NCBI RefSeq assembly: GCF_023534745.1 | Contig: NZ_JAMHJQ010000006.1 | Location: forward strand, 540,843-592,785 | Origin: Streptomyces sp. 35G-GA-8 | GTDB lineage: Bacteria; Actinomycetota; Actinomycetes; Streptomycetales; Streptomycetaceae | Direction of reading: 5' to 3' | Length of the DNA stretch: 51,943 nucleotides | Program-made: the position numbers and the translations under genes | Notes under the pieces: model-generated | What the model was told of the DNA's origin: nothing | Database searches by the model: none | Seen by the model: the letters and a program-made list of their open reading frames with translations, nothing else | Shown: positions 43,077 to 50,625 of the stretch, piece by piece | Numbering within the stretch: position 1 is the stretch's first letter | Layout: each line of letters begins with the position of its first letter

Positions 43077-45028
43077 CCACCACCACGACGACCGACGCGG
43101 CGGTGGACGGCGCTCCGCTGGAGGCCGCGCGCGAACTGCTGCGGCGGGAACTGACCGCCCGGCTCGCCCCGGCCGCCGGGCCGACCGTGGTCCCTCTCGG
43201 CGCCGGTGACGTGCTCGGTCACCGGGGCGAGGACCGCCATGCCGCCGTACGCCCCGGGGCCACCGTCCATCTCACCTCGGGGGCCGTGCTGGTGGGCCCC
43301 TGGGGCGGCGACGGCACGACCTCCGCCTGCGGCCAGTGTCTGGCCATGCGCTGGCAGCGGCTGCGTACCCGCACCGAGCGGGACGCGCTGGAGACCGGAT
43401 CGCGTACCCGCGCGGCCGGCCTCTGGCCCCGGCTCACCCCGTACGCGCTGGACGCGGTGGAGGCGCTGCACCGCGCGGTGTTCCTCTCGGACACCGTGCT
43501 CCCGCCGGGCCCCGGCGCCGCCGACCGCTCCCTCCCACAGGTCTCCCACCTCGATCTCGCCTCGCTCGAAGTGCGGACCTATCCGCTGCTCGCCGATCCG
43601 CTCTGCCCGCACTGCGGGCCACGGGGCACGGACAGCCCGGCCGACGACGGCTTCGGCCCGGTGAGCCGGCCGAAGCCCGCCCCGGACACCTACCGGCTGC
43701 GCCCGGCGTCCGCGTACCCGATGCCGGCCCTGGCGCTCGCCAACCCGGTCTCCGGTGTCCTCGGCGCGGGCACCTGGATCAATGTCACCTCACCCACCAC
43801 CGCGCCGGTCGCGGGCAGCGTCTTCATGCGCGGCTACGCGGGGCTGACCGATGTCACCTGGAGCGGCCAGGCCAACGGCTTCGACGCCAGCCGCGATCTG
43901 GCCTATCTGGAGGGCCTGGAGCGGTACGCCGGTACCCACCGGCGCACCGGGACCACTCTGCTCACCGCGGCCTACAGCGATCTCGGCGAGGACGCACTCG
44001 ACCCCGCGAGCTGCGGCTTCTACTCGCCCGAGACCTACCGGGACGACCCGATGGTCAGCCCCTTCGATCCCGACCGACCCATCCCCTGGGTCTGGGGCCA
44101 CTCCCTGCGCGACGAGCGGCCGGTGCTGGTTCCGGCCCGGCTCGTCCACTACAGCGCGGGCCTCGCCTCCGACAACTTCGTCTTCGAATGCTCCAACGGC
44201 TGTGCGATAGGCGGCTGTCTGGAGGAGGCGATCCTCGGCGGGCTCCTCGAACTCATCGAGCGGGACGCGTTCCTGGTCGCCTGGTACGGCGCCACCCCGC
44301 TCACCGAGATCGATCTCGGCTCGCTCGACAACCGTACCGTCCGCACCATGATCGACCGGGCCGCGCTCCAGGGCTATGACGTCCATGCCTTCGACAACCG
44401 GATCGATCTCGGCGTACCGGTGGTCACCGGCCTGGCCGTACGGCGTGACGGCGGCCCCGGCACCTTCTCCTTCGGCGCCGGTGCGAGTCTGGACCCGGCG
44501 GCGGCTCTGGAGGGAGCTCTGTCCGAGGTGCTTACGTATATCCCGCATCTGCCCAGGCAGGTGGCCGAACGCCAAGCCGAACTGGAGGCCATGGCCGACG
44601 ACTTCGGGAAGGTGCTGCATCTCAAGGACCATGCCCAGCTCTACGGGCTGCCGAGGATGGCGGAGCACGTCCGTACGTATCTGGAGCCCGCCGCGGTGCG
44701 GTCGATGACGGAGATCTACCGCGACTGGGAGGAGCGGGAGCGGCCGCGTACGGGCGACCTGCGTGACGATGTGGCGTACTGCCGCGATGCGTTGGCCGGG
44801 GCGGGACACGATGTCATCGTCGTCGATCAGACCACCCCGGAGCAGCACCGTATCGGACTGCGCACGGTGGCGACGATCGTCCCCGGTCTGCTGCCGATCG
44901 ACTTCGGCTGGTCGCGTCAGCGCGCACCGCGTATGCCGCGTCTGCGTGGCGCCGCGTTCCGGGCGGGGCTGCGCGACCGGGAACTGACGGAGGCGGAGAT
45001 CCGGCTCGTGCCGCATCCGTTCCCGTGA
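43073..45028 (+). CDS. YcaO cyclodehydratase 2
   Basis: 651 residues, a paralogue of YcaO 1 with the same layout. Zn ligands are CGQC (86-89) and CPHC (178-181). The ATP/Mg site NGCAIGGCLEEA (375-386) and LELIERDAF (392-400) is intact, and it ends in PHPFP. Two active-looking copies suggest separate duties, for example Cys versus Ser/Thr cyclisation or different core positions. It overlaps the permease gene by ATGA, so its supply is tied to export genes, not to YcaO 1. It ends at a strong convergent hairpin. Confidence 0.89.
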   Translation: MTTTTTTDAAVDGAPLEAARELLRRELTARLAPAAGPTVVPLGAGDVLGHRGEDRHAAVRPGATVHLTSGAVLVGPWGGDGTTSACGQCLAMRWQRLRTRTERDALETGSRTRAAGLWPRLTPYALDAVEALHRAVFLSDTVLPPGPGAADRSLPQVSHLDLASLEVRTYPLLADPLCPHCGPRGTDSPADDGFGPVSRPKPAPDTYRLRPASAYPMPALALANPVSGVLGAGTWINVTSPTTAPVAGSVFMRGYAGLTDVTWSGQANGFDASRDLAYLEGLERYAGTHRRTGTTLLTAAYSDLGEDALDPASCGFYSPETYRDDPMVSPFDPDRPIPWVWGHSLRDERPVLVPARLVHYSAGLASDNFVFECSNGCAIGGCLEEAILGGLLELIERDAFLVAWYGATPLTEIDLGSLDNRTVRTMIDRAALQGYDVHAFDNRIDLGVPVVTGLAVRRDGGPGTFSFGAGASLDPAAALEGALSEVLTYIPHLPRQVAERQAELEAMADDFGKVLHLKDHAQLYGLPRMAEHVRTYLEPAAVRSMTEIYRDWEERERPRTGDLRDDVAYCRDALAGAGHDVIVVDQTTPEQHRIGLRTVATIVPGLLPIDFGWSRQRAPRMPRLRGAAFRAGLRDRELTEAEIRLVPHPFP

Positions 45029-45046
45029 TCCGGGGCGGTGGCCGGA

Positions 45047-45100
45047 CACAACGGAGCGGGCGGCACTCGCGGAAGTCGCGGGTGCCGCCCGCTCGTTGTG
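45047..45100. terminator. Bidirectional hairpin between YcaO 2 and the precursor gene
   Basis: The arms 45047-45066 and 45082-45100 pair over 19 bp with a single bulged G and a 15-base loop. The core arms are GAGCGGGCGGCAC and GTGCCGCCCGCTC. It separates the two convergent transcripts. Confidence 0.82.
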
Positions 45101-45113
45101 CGGAGCGCGAAGA

Positions 45114-45290
45114 TCAGGCGCTGCAGGAGGTGGTGCTGGTGGTGGAGGAGCAGGTCGACGTCGAGCTGCAGCTGGTGGAGCCCGCGAGCACGACCTCGCT
45201 GGCGTCCGAGTAGTCCGAGATCTCGAAGGTCTCCGACTCCAGCTCCATGATCTCGTCGGCGAGGGAGGCGAGGAGGGTCTTGTCAGCCAT
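45114..45290 (-). CDS. RiPP precursor peptide (thiazolylpeptide/TOMM type)
   Basis: 58 residues, the substrate of the cluster. The leader (about 1-37) begins MADKTLLASLADEIMELES and is acidic, with TFEISDYSDASEVVLAG as the likely recognition part. The core (38-58) has 10 Ser, 7 Thr, 3 Cys (41, 47, 56) and a final Ala, so 20 of 21 residues can be modified. Three imperfect units repeat: STSCSS, TSTCSS and TTSCSA. The ATG at 45290 has a clear TAGGAG ribosome site 6 bases away. It is on the opposite strand to the enzymes, so precursor levels can be set separately. The cleavage site is inferred. Confidence 0.92.
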   Translation of the reverse strand: MADKTLLASLADEIMELESETFEISDYSDASEVVLAGSTSCSSTSTCSSTTSTTSCSA

Positions 45291-45397
45291 GGTGACTCCT
45301 AAGCGAGAAGGCAGGTCCACCGGGCTTTCCCCGGCGGTCCCTTGTCGTGCCACAGGTATTCCAGCCGACCCCACTTCCACATCGGCAGGTCTTCCAC

Positions 45398-45427
45398 TGA
45401 CCAGTTGTGTCAGCGGTCTGTTGGTCA
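45398..45427. promoter_or_regulatory. Possible operator between precursor and M20 gene
   Basis: TGACCA (45398-45403) and TGGTCA (45422-45427) form an inverted repeat with an 18-base centre in the 159-base divergent gap. It is upstream of both starts. Spacing is long for a simple dimer site, so confidence is low. Confidence 0.3.
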
Positions 45428-45449
45428 CCCGCCGTGCTCCTGCCGCAGG

Positions 45450-46751
45450 ATGGTGCGGGTGAACCACGTACCCGTCGCGTACCCCGGTGAGAACACGCCC
45501 GTCCTGGACGGGGTACGGCGGATTCTCCGTCCCGCGGTCGCCTTCTATCTGGACCTGCACCGCCATCCCGAGCTCTCCGGTGAGGAACGGCGCACGGCCG
45601 GACGGCTGGGGGAGTGGCTGACGGAAGCGGGCTACGAGGTGACGGCCGGGGTCGGCGGCCATGGCGTCGTCGGCGTTCTGCGCAACGGGGACGGCCCGCG
45701 CGTGCTGATCCGCGCGGAACTGGACGCGCTGCCGGTCACGGAACGGACCGGGCTGCCGTACGCGAGCGAGGGCCCGGTCATGCACGCCTGCGGCCACGAT
45801 CTGCATCTGGCCGCGGCGGCGGGCGCGGCGTCACTGCTGGCCGGCGCCAGGGACCGGTGGCGCGGCACGGTCGTGATCGTCGGCCAGCCCGCGGAGGAGA
45901 CCCTCGCGGGGGCGCGGGCGATGCTGGAGGACGGGCTGTACGAGCGCTTCGGCCGGCCGGACGCCGTCCTGGCGCAGCACTCCGCCCCGCTGCCCGGCGG
46001 CATGGTCGCCCATGGGTACGGTCCGATGCTCGCCGGAAGCGTCGGTTTCGAGGCCGTCGTCCACGGCCGGGCCGGCCACGCGGGCACCCCGCAGCTGGCG
46101 GTGGATCCGCTGGTCACCGCGGCGGCGGCGGTCCTGCGGCTGCAGAGCGTGGTGTCGCGCGAGTGCGCCCCGACCGAACCCGCCGTGCTGAACGTCGGGT
46201 CGTTCCACGCCGGATCCGGCGGCAATGTCATCCCCGACCGGGCGACGCTCGGCATCACCGTGCGCGCCATGTCGGAGCGCGCGCTCGACCGGATGGCGGC
46301 CTCGGTGGAGCGGATCGTACGGGCGGAGTGCGCCGCGTCCGGCTGTCCCCGCGACCCGGAGATCACGGTCGTCTCCCGCTCCCCGGTGACCCATCCCGAC
46401 CCCGGGGCCACGGAGCTGGTACGCGACGCCCATCTGCGGCTCTACGGCCGTGAACGGGTGGCGCTCTGGCCGCCGGCCATGGCGAGCGAGGACTTCCCGC
46501 TGTACGGGGACGCGGGGGTGTCCGTGCACGGAATGGCGGGGATTCCGCTCGCCTACTGGATGTTCGGCACGGTGGGCCCGAAGACCTGGGCGCGGACCCC
46601 CGGATCGGCGGAGGAAAAGCTCGCGGCCCTCCCGCCCAACCACTCGCCGGAGTTCGCCCCGGACGTCCGTACCGCGCTGCCCGCCGGGATCACGGCGATG
46701 ACGGCGGCGGCGCTGTGCTGGCTGAAGGGCGGCGCGGGACCCGGGGACTGA
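45450..46751 (+). CDS. M20-family amidohydrolase
   Basis: 433 residues. The di-metal site is visible: LHRHPELSGEE opening, RAELDALPV, HACGHDLHLAAAAG (Cys/His/Asp), PAEET (Glu pair) and HGRAGHAGTPQLAVDPL of the dimerisation domain. M20 amidohydrolases hydrolyse N-acyl amino acids, hippurate-like compounds or indole conjugates. It is divergent from the RiPP precursor gene and shares its upstream region, so a role in the cluster (for example trimming) is possible but unproven. ATG at 45450 is used; GTG at 45459 fits the AGGATGG stretch better. Confidence 0.85.
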   Translation: MVRVNHVPVAYPGENTPVLDGVRRILRPAVAFYLDLHRHPELSGEERRTAGRLGEWLTEAGYEVTAGVGGHGVVGVLRNGDGPRVLIRAELDALPVTERTGLPYASEGPVMHACGHDLHLAAAAGAASLLAGARDRWRGTVVIVGQPAEETLAGARAMLEDGLYERFGRPDAVLAQHSAPLPGGMVAHGYGPMLAGSVGFEAVVHGRAGHAGTPQLAVDPLVTAAAAVLRLQSVVSRECAPTEPAVLNVGSFHAGSGGNVIPDRATLGITVRAMSERALDRMAASVERIVRAECAASGCPRDPEITVVSRSPVTHPDPGATELVRDAHLRLYGRERVALWPPAMASEDFPLYGDAGVSVHGMAGIPLAYWMFGTVGPKTWARTPGSAEEKLAALPPNHSPEFAPDVRTALPAGITAMTAAALCWLKGGAGPGD

Positions 46752-46777
46752 GCCGCCGGGACGCCCCCGGAGAAACA

Positions 46778-46832
46778 TGCAGAGGATTCTCTGCTTAATA
46801 GGCCGAGAACTCTATGCAGAGAATCCTCTGCA
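46778..46832. promoter_or_regulatory. Twin palindromic operator before MFS gene
   Basis: GCAGAGGATTCTCTGC (46779-46794) and GCAGAGAATCCTCTGC (46816-46831) are exact reverse complements of each other, each itself a near-palindrome, with centres 37 bp apart. The second ends 17 bases before the MFS start. This is the layout of a MarR/TetR/PadR-type repressor site. Confidence 0.78.
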
Positions 46833-46848
46833 CCCTAGAGTGGCCAAC

Positions 46849-48165
46849 ATGCCTGCCACGTCCGCTCAGTTGAGCCCGCGCGCCCCCGCGCCCGCGTCCG
46901 CGCCCCGGAGCACCGGGCTGCTCCGCCGCCACCGTGACTTCCGGCTGCTGTGGGGCGGCGAGGTCGCGGGCAAGTTCGGCGCGGCCGTCACCGGCGTCGC
47001 GATGCCACTCGTCGCCGTCTCCACCATGGACGCGGGCGCGTTCGCCGTCAGCCTGCTCGGCGCCGCGGCCTGGCTGCCCTGGCTGATCATCGGACTCCCG
47101 GCGGGCGCCTGGGTGGACCGGCTACCGCGGCGCCCGGTCATGCTGGCGTCCGTCGCCGTCTCGCTCGTCCTCTTCCTCGGTGTTCCGCTCGCGCACTGGA
47201 CCGGTCGGCTCACTTTCGGCTTGCTGCTCGCCGTCGCCCTGCTCGCGGGCGTCGCCGCGGTCTTCTTCCAGACCGCGTACACCGTCTTCCTCCCCGCCCT
47301 CCTCGAACCCGGGGACCTCCAGGAGGGCAACGCCGCCCTGCACGGCAGCGCCTCCGCCGCGATGATCGCGGGACAGGGCGGCGGAGGACTCCTCGTCCAA
47401 CTGGTGGGCGCGGTCGGGGGATTGCTGACCAACGCGGTGACCTTCGCGGTCAGCCTGGGCTGCCTGCTCGCCATTCGCCATCGCGAGCCGCCCCTCGCGA
47501 AGGAGCGCCGCCCGGCGGGCGCGCTGCTGCGGGAGATGAGGCAGGGGCTGCGGCTCGTCGCCCGCGACCCGTGGTTCCGTACGCTGTCGCTCTACGGCGC
47601 CGCCTCCAATCTCGCCCTGATGGGGTACCAGTCCCTCCTGGTGATCTTCCTGGTCAAGGACGTCCAGCTGGCCTCGGGCGCGGTCGGCGGGCTGATCGCC
47701 GTCGCCAACGCCGGTGGTGTGGCGGGGGCGTTCATGTCCCGGCGGATCGCCACCCGGATCGGCACGGCGCGCGCCGTACTCCTCTTCGCGCTCGGGCCCT
47801 CCGCCCTCGCGCTGCTCATTCCGCTCTCGTCCCCGGGCGCCGGGGTGCTGTTCTTCGCGGTCGGCGGCTTCTGCGTCTCCGCCGCTGTGGTCGCGGTGAA
47901 TGTCGTCGTGGCGGGCTTCCGGCAGCGCTACTGCCCGCCCGAACTGCTCGGCAGGGTCTCCGCCAGTTCGTCGTTCCTCAACTACGGCACGCTGCCGCTG
48001 GGCGCGCTGCTCGGCGGGGCGCTCGGCTCCGCGCTCGGTGCGCGGCCCGCGCTGTGGATCCTCACCGCGGCCGTCCCGCTGGCCGGACTCCTCCTGCTCG
48101 GCTCACCCGTACGCGGTCGTCGCGACCTGCCGGCCCGGCCCTCCGAGGGCGGCCGGGCCGGGTAA
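46849..48165 (+). CDS. MFS transporter (MFS_3/enterobactin-exporter-like)
   Basis: 438 residues with 12 helices. RRHRDFRLLWGGEVAGKFG then WVDRLPRRPVMLASV (the MFS loop 2-3 signature) and LPALLEPGDLQEGNAALHGS are typical of the MFS_3 group of drug/siderophore exporters. The ATG at 46849 is placed just downstream of a twin operator, so expression is probably induced by its substrate. It could serve the RiPP cluster as an extra exporter, but no gene for its own regulator is adjacent. A start further upstream would run through the operator and is unlikely. Confidence 0.84.
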   Translation: MPATSAQLSPRAPAPASAPRSTGLLRRHRDFRLLWGGEVAGKFGAAVTGVAMPLVAVSTMDAGAFAVSLLGAAAWLPWLIIGLPAGAWVDRLPRRPVMLASVAVSLVLFLGVPLAHWTGRLTFGLLLAVALLAGVAAVFFQTAYTVFLPALLEPGDLQEGNAALHGSASAAMIAGQGGGGLLVQLVGAVGGLLTNAVTFAVSLGCLLAIRHREPPLAKERRPAGALLREMRQGLRLVARDPWFRTLSLYGAASNLALMGYQSLLVIFLVKDVQLASGAVGGLIAVANAGGVAGAFMSRRIATRIGTARAVLLFALGPSALALLIPLSSPGAGVLFFAVGGFCVSAAVVAVNVVVAGFRQRYCPPELLGRVSASSSFLNYGTLPLGALLGGALGSALGARPALWILTAAVPLAGLLLLGSPVRGRRDLPARPSEGGRAG

Positions 48166-48213
48166 CCGGCGCCGGAACGACGGCGGTTGGGTGAAGGCGA
48201 CGGTCGGCGGCGG

Positions 48214-48984
48214 TCAGCCCGCCGGCTGACCGTCCGAGCCGATGGACTCCCGCAGGCGCGCGTTGGCCATGCGCATGTGCTCCGCCATCGCCTCGTTCGC
48301 CGCGTCGGGGTCGTGCGCGCGGATGGCCTCCAGTACGGCGTCGTGCTCGCAGAGCGTGCCGCTGACGGTGCCCTCCAGATCGCTGACCCGCTCCATCCAC
48401 ACCTGGAGCAGTGCGCGGATGCTGTGCAGGATGTCGCTGAGCACCGAGTTGCGCGCGATGTTCGCCGTCTCCAGGTGGAAGGCGATATCGGCGTCGATGA
48501 ACGCCGCGGCGTCCGTGCCCGCGTCCCGCATGCGCTGAAGGTGCTCTTCGAGCCGCGCCACATCCTCCTCGGTGGCCCGCTCCGCCGCCAGCCGCGCCGA
48601 CACGCCTTCCATGTGCGTGCGCACCTCCACCAGATCCTGGGTGCGCCGCTGGCCCAGCATCAGGCCCCAGTTGATGGCGCGCGGCAGGAACTCCGAGGTT
48701 CCCTCGCGTACATACGAGCCCGAGCCGGGGCGGATCTCGATGATGCCGAGCACATCGAGCGCCGAGAGAGCGCCGCGCACGCTGGAGCGCGCGACCCCCA
48801 GCGCCTCGGCGAGCTGGCGCTCGGCGGGCAGCCGGGTGCCGGGCTTGATGTCGCCCGCGGACAGATGGTCGAGAAGCCGCTTCGCGACCTCGCTGACCGA
48901 GGACTCGCGCACCACCGGGCGCAGCAGCTGGGCGAGATCCGGTGAACCGGACGGATGCTGATCGGGCTGACTGGTCACGGTCAC
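48214..48984 (-). CDS. FCD-domain GntR-family regulator (FadR subfamily)
   Basis: About 256 residues. A GntR winged helix (VSEVAKRLLDHLSAGDIKPGTRLPAERQLAEALGVARSSVRGALSALDVLGIIEIRPGSGSYV) precedes an all-helical FCD sensor domain (LVEVRTHMEG, FHLETANIARNSVLSDIL, CEHDAVLEAIRAHDPDAANEAMAEHM) with the usual Asp/His metal ligands. FCD regulators respond to carboxylic acids and sugar acids. It is divergent from the ACS-type MFS and kinase genes and probably represses both. GTG at 48984 is preferred; GTG at 48978 or 49032 are alternatives. Confidence 0.86.
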   Translation of the reverse strand: MTVTSQPDQHPSGSPDLAQLLRPVVRESSVSEVAKRLLDHLSAGDIKPGTRLPAERQLAEALGVARSSVRGALSALDVLGIIEIRPGSGSYVREGTSEFLPRAINWGLMLGQRRTQDLVEVRTHMEGVSARLAAERATEEDVARLEEHLQRMRDAGTDAAAFIDADIAFHLETANIARNSVLSDILHSIRALLQVWMERVSDLEGTVSGTLCEHDAVLEAIRAHDPDAANEAMAEHMRMANARLRESIGSDGQPAG

Positions 48985-49122
48985 CAGTACACCAGATGGG
49001 TATTCCCGCTGCTCACGGGTGTCCGTAAGCACCTTCCCCGCGCGTCGCGAACGGCTTTGTCAAGAGAGATGTAGGTCACTCGAAAAGTGACCCTCGCCAC
49101 ATTGGTCAATTGGTGACCAATT
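48970..49122. promoter_or_regulatory. Cluster of TGGT/ACCA palindromes in the regulator-MFS divergent gap
   Basis: Three sites: ACTGGT...ACCAGT at 48970-48988 over the regulator start; GGTCACTCGAAAAGTGACC at 49074-49092; and ATTGGTCA with TGACCAAT at 49101-49121, overlapped by AATTGGTGACCAATT at 49108-49122. FadR-type regulators bind TGGTxxxACCA, so these are likely autoregulatory and MFS operators. Confidence 0.7.
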
Positions 49123-49250
49123 TTCTTCCGGGGGTTACGTTGAAGACACATCAGTCGGTCGAGCGGGTGCTGCGCCCTGTTTCAGCCACGATCGCTGCCG
49201 ACTGTGCCCCGAGTCCGGACAGAGCTGTCCGGCGCAGCCGAGGAGTCGCC

Positions 49251-50624
49251 ATGGGTGCCACCGCGTTGCCGTCCGCGCCATCCGCCGTCGAGAGATCAGC
49301 GATCAAGAAGGTCTCGATCCGGCTTGTCCCCTTCGTGGCCCTGATGTTCTTCGTGAACTATCTGGACCGCACCGCCATCTCGTTCGCGGAGCCGAACGGG
49401 ATGGGGACGGATCTCGCGCTCACCGCCGCGCAGTTCGGATTCGCCTCCGGCGTCTTCTTCATCGGCTACATCGTCCTCGAAGTCCCCAGCAATATGGCGC
49501 TCCACCGCTTCGGCGCCCGCCGCTGGCTGGCCAGGATCATGGTGACCTGGGGCATCGTCTCCCTCCTCTTCACCTGGGTGCAGAACAGCGAGCAGCTCTA
49601 TGTCCTGCGCTTCCTGCTCGGTGTCGCCGAGGCCGGGTTCTTCCCCGGGGCGATCCTCTTCCTGAGCCAGTGGGTGCCCACCCGGCACCGTACGAAGGTG
49701 CTCGCGCTGTTCTATCTCGCGCAGCCGCTCACCACCGTCCTCGGAGCCCCGCTGGCCGGCTGGCTGATCGGCCACCACGGCCTGTTCGGTCTTGAGGGCT
49801 GGCGCGTGATGTTCCTGTTCGTCTCGATCCCCGCGATCCTGCTGGGTGTCGTCGCCTGGTTCTATCTGATCGACCGCCCCGCCGACGCCAGGTGGCTGTC
49901 CACCGCGGAGAAGGAGTGGCTGACCGGCGAACTCGCCGCGGAGAACGCCACCAAGACCGGGAGTTCGGAGCGCGGCCATGGCCGTGAGGCCCTGAAGGAG
50001 GCCTTCCGCAGCGGCCGGGTCTGGGTCCTCGCGATGGTCTACTTCGGCTTCATCTACGGGCTGTACGCGCTCGCCTTCTTCCTGCCGACGATCATCGAGG
50101 GGTTCCAGGAGAGCTTCGGTACGTCGTTCAGCGTGATGGACAAAGCGCTGATCACCGCCATTCCGTATCTGCCGGCCGCCGTCGTCCTCTTCTTCTGGTC
50201 CCGCAACGCCACCCGGCACGGCGTCCGCACCTGGCATGTCGCGGGCCCGGCCGTCGTCGGCGGAATCTCCATCCCGCTCGCGCTCTACATGCACTCCCCG
50301 GCCGCGACCATCTCCGTCATCACCGTGACGGCCTGCGCGATCTTCGCCGCGCTGCCGGTCTTCTGGTCGATCCCCTCCCGCTTCCTCACCGGCGCGGCAG
50401 CGGCGGCGGGCATCGCCCTCATCAACACGGCGGGCAATATCGCGGGCTTCGCCGCCGGCTACGTCACGGGCTGGCTCAAGGACTTCAGCGGCGGCTACAC
50501 CCTCTCCATGTTCGTCGTGGGCGGTTTCATGCTGCTGTCCGCCGCGCTGATGGTCGCCCTCTCCCGACGCCGGCCCGCCGGCCCCTCCCACCCCACGGAC
50601 CAGCCGCTTCTTGAGGTGCACTGA
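49251..50624 (+). CDS. MFS transporter, anion:cation symporter family (sugar-acid type)
   Basis: 457 residues with 12 helices. MFFVNYLDRTAISFAEP is the ACS-family hallmark, and EAGFFPGAILFLSQWVPTRHRTK the second. Members import D-galactonate, glucarate, tartrate, phthalate and similar organic anions by proton symport. ATG at 49251 has GAGGAG 6 bases upstream. It is followed after 1 base by a DhaK-type kinase gene and faces an FCD regulator, so the three form a likely uptake and catabolic unit for a sugar acid or tetritol. Confidence 0.88.
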   Translation: MGATALPSAPSAVERSAIKKVSIRLVPFVALMFFVNYLDRTAISFAEPNGMGTDLALTAAQFGFASGVFFIGYIVLEVPSNMALHRFGARRWLARIMVTWGIVSLLFTWVQNSEQLYVLRFLLGVAEAGFFPGAILFLSQWVPTRHRTKVLALFYLAQPLTTVLGAPLAGWLIGHHGLFGLEGWRVMFLFVSIPAILLGVVAWFYLIDRPADARWLSTAEKEWLTGELAAENATKTGSSERGHGREALKEAFRSGRVWVLAMVYFGFIYGLYALAFFLPTIIEGFQESFGTSFSVMDKALITAIPYLPAAVVLFFWSRNATRHGVRTWHVAGPAVVGGISIPLALYMHSPAATISVITVTACAIFAALPVFWSIPSRFLTGAAAAAGIALINTAGNIAGFAAGYVTGWLKDFSGGYTLSMFVVGGFMLLSAALMVALSRRRPAGPSHPTDQPLLEVH

Positions 50625-50625
50625 C

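Larger units (their letters stand above)
28289..45290. other. Azole/dehydroamino-acid RiPP (TOMM, thiopeptide-like) biosynthetic gene cluster
   Basis: Regulator, leader-binding F protein, two YcaO enzymes, azoline dehydrogenase, split LanB, protease, exporter and precursor are contiguous. From 30196 to 45028 all genes run on the plus strand, most with overlaps. The M20 gene at 45450 may or may not belong. Confidence 0.88.
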
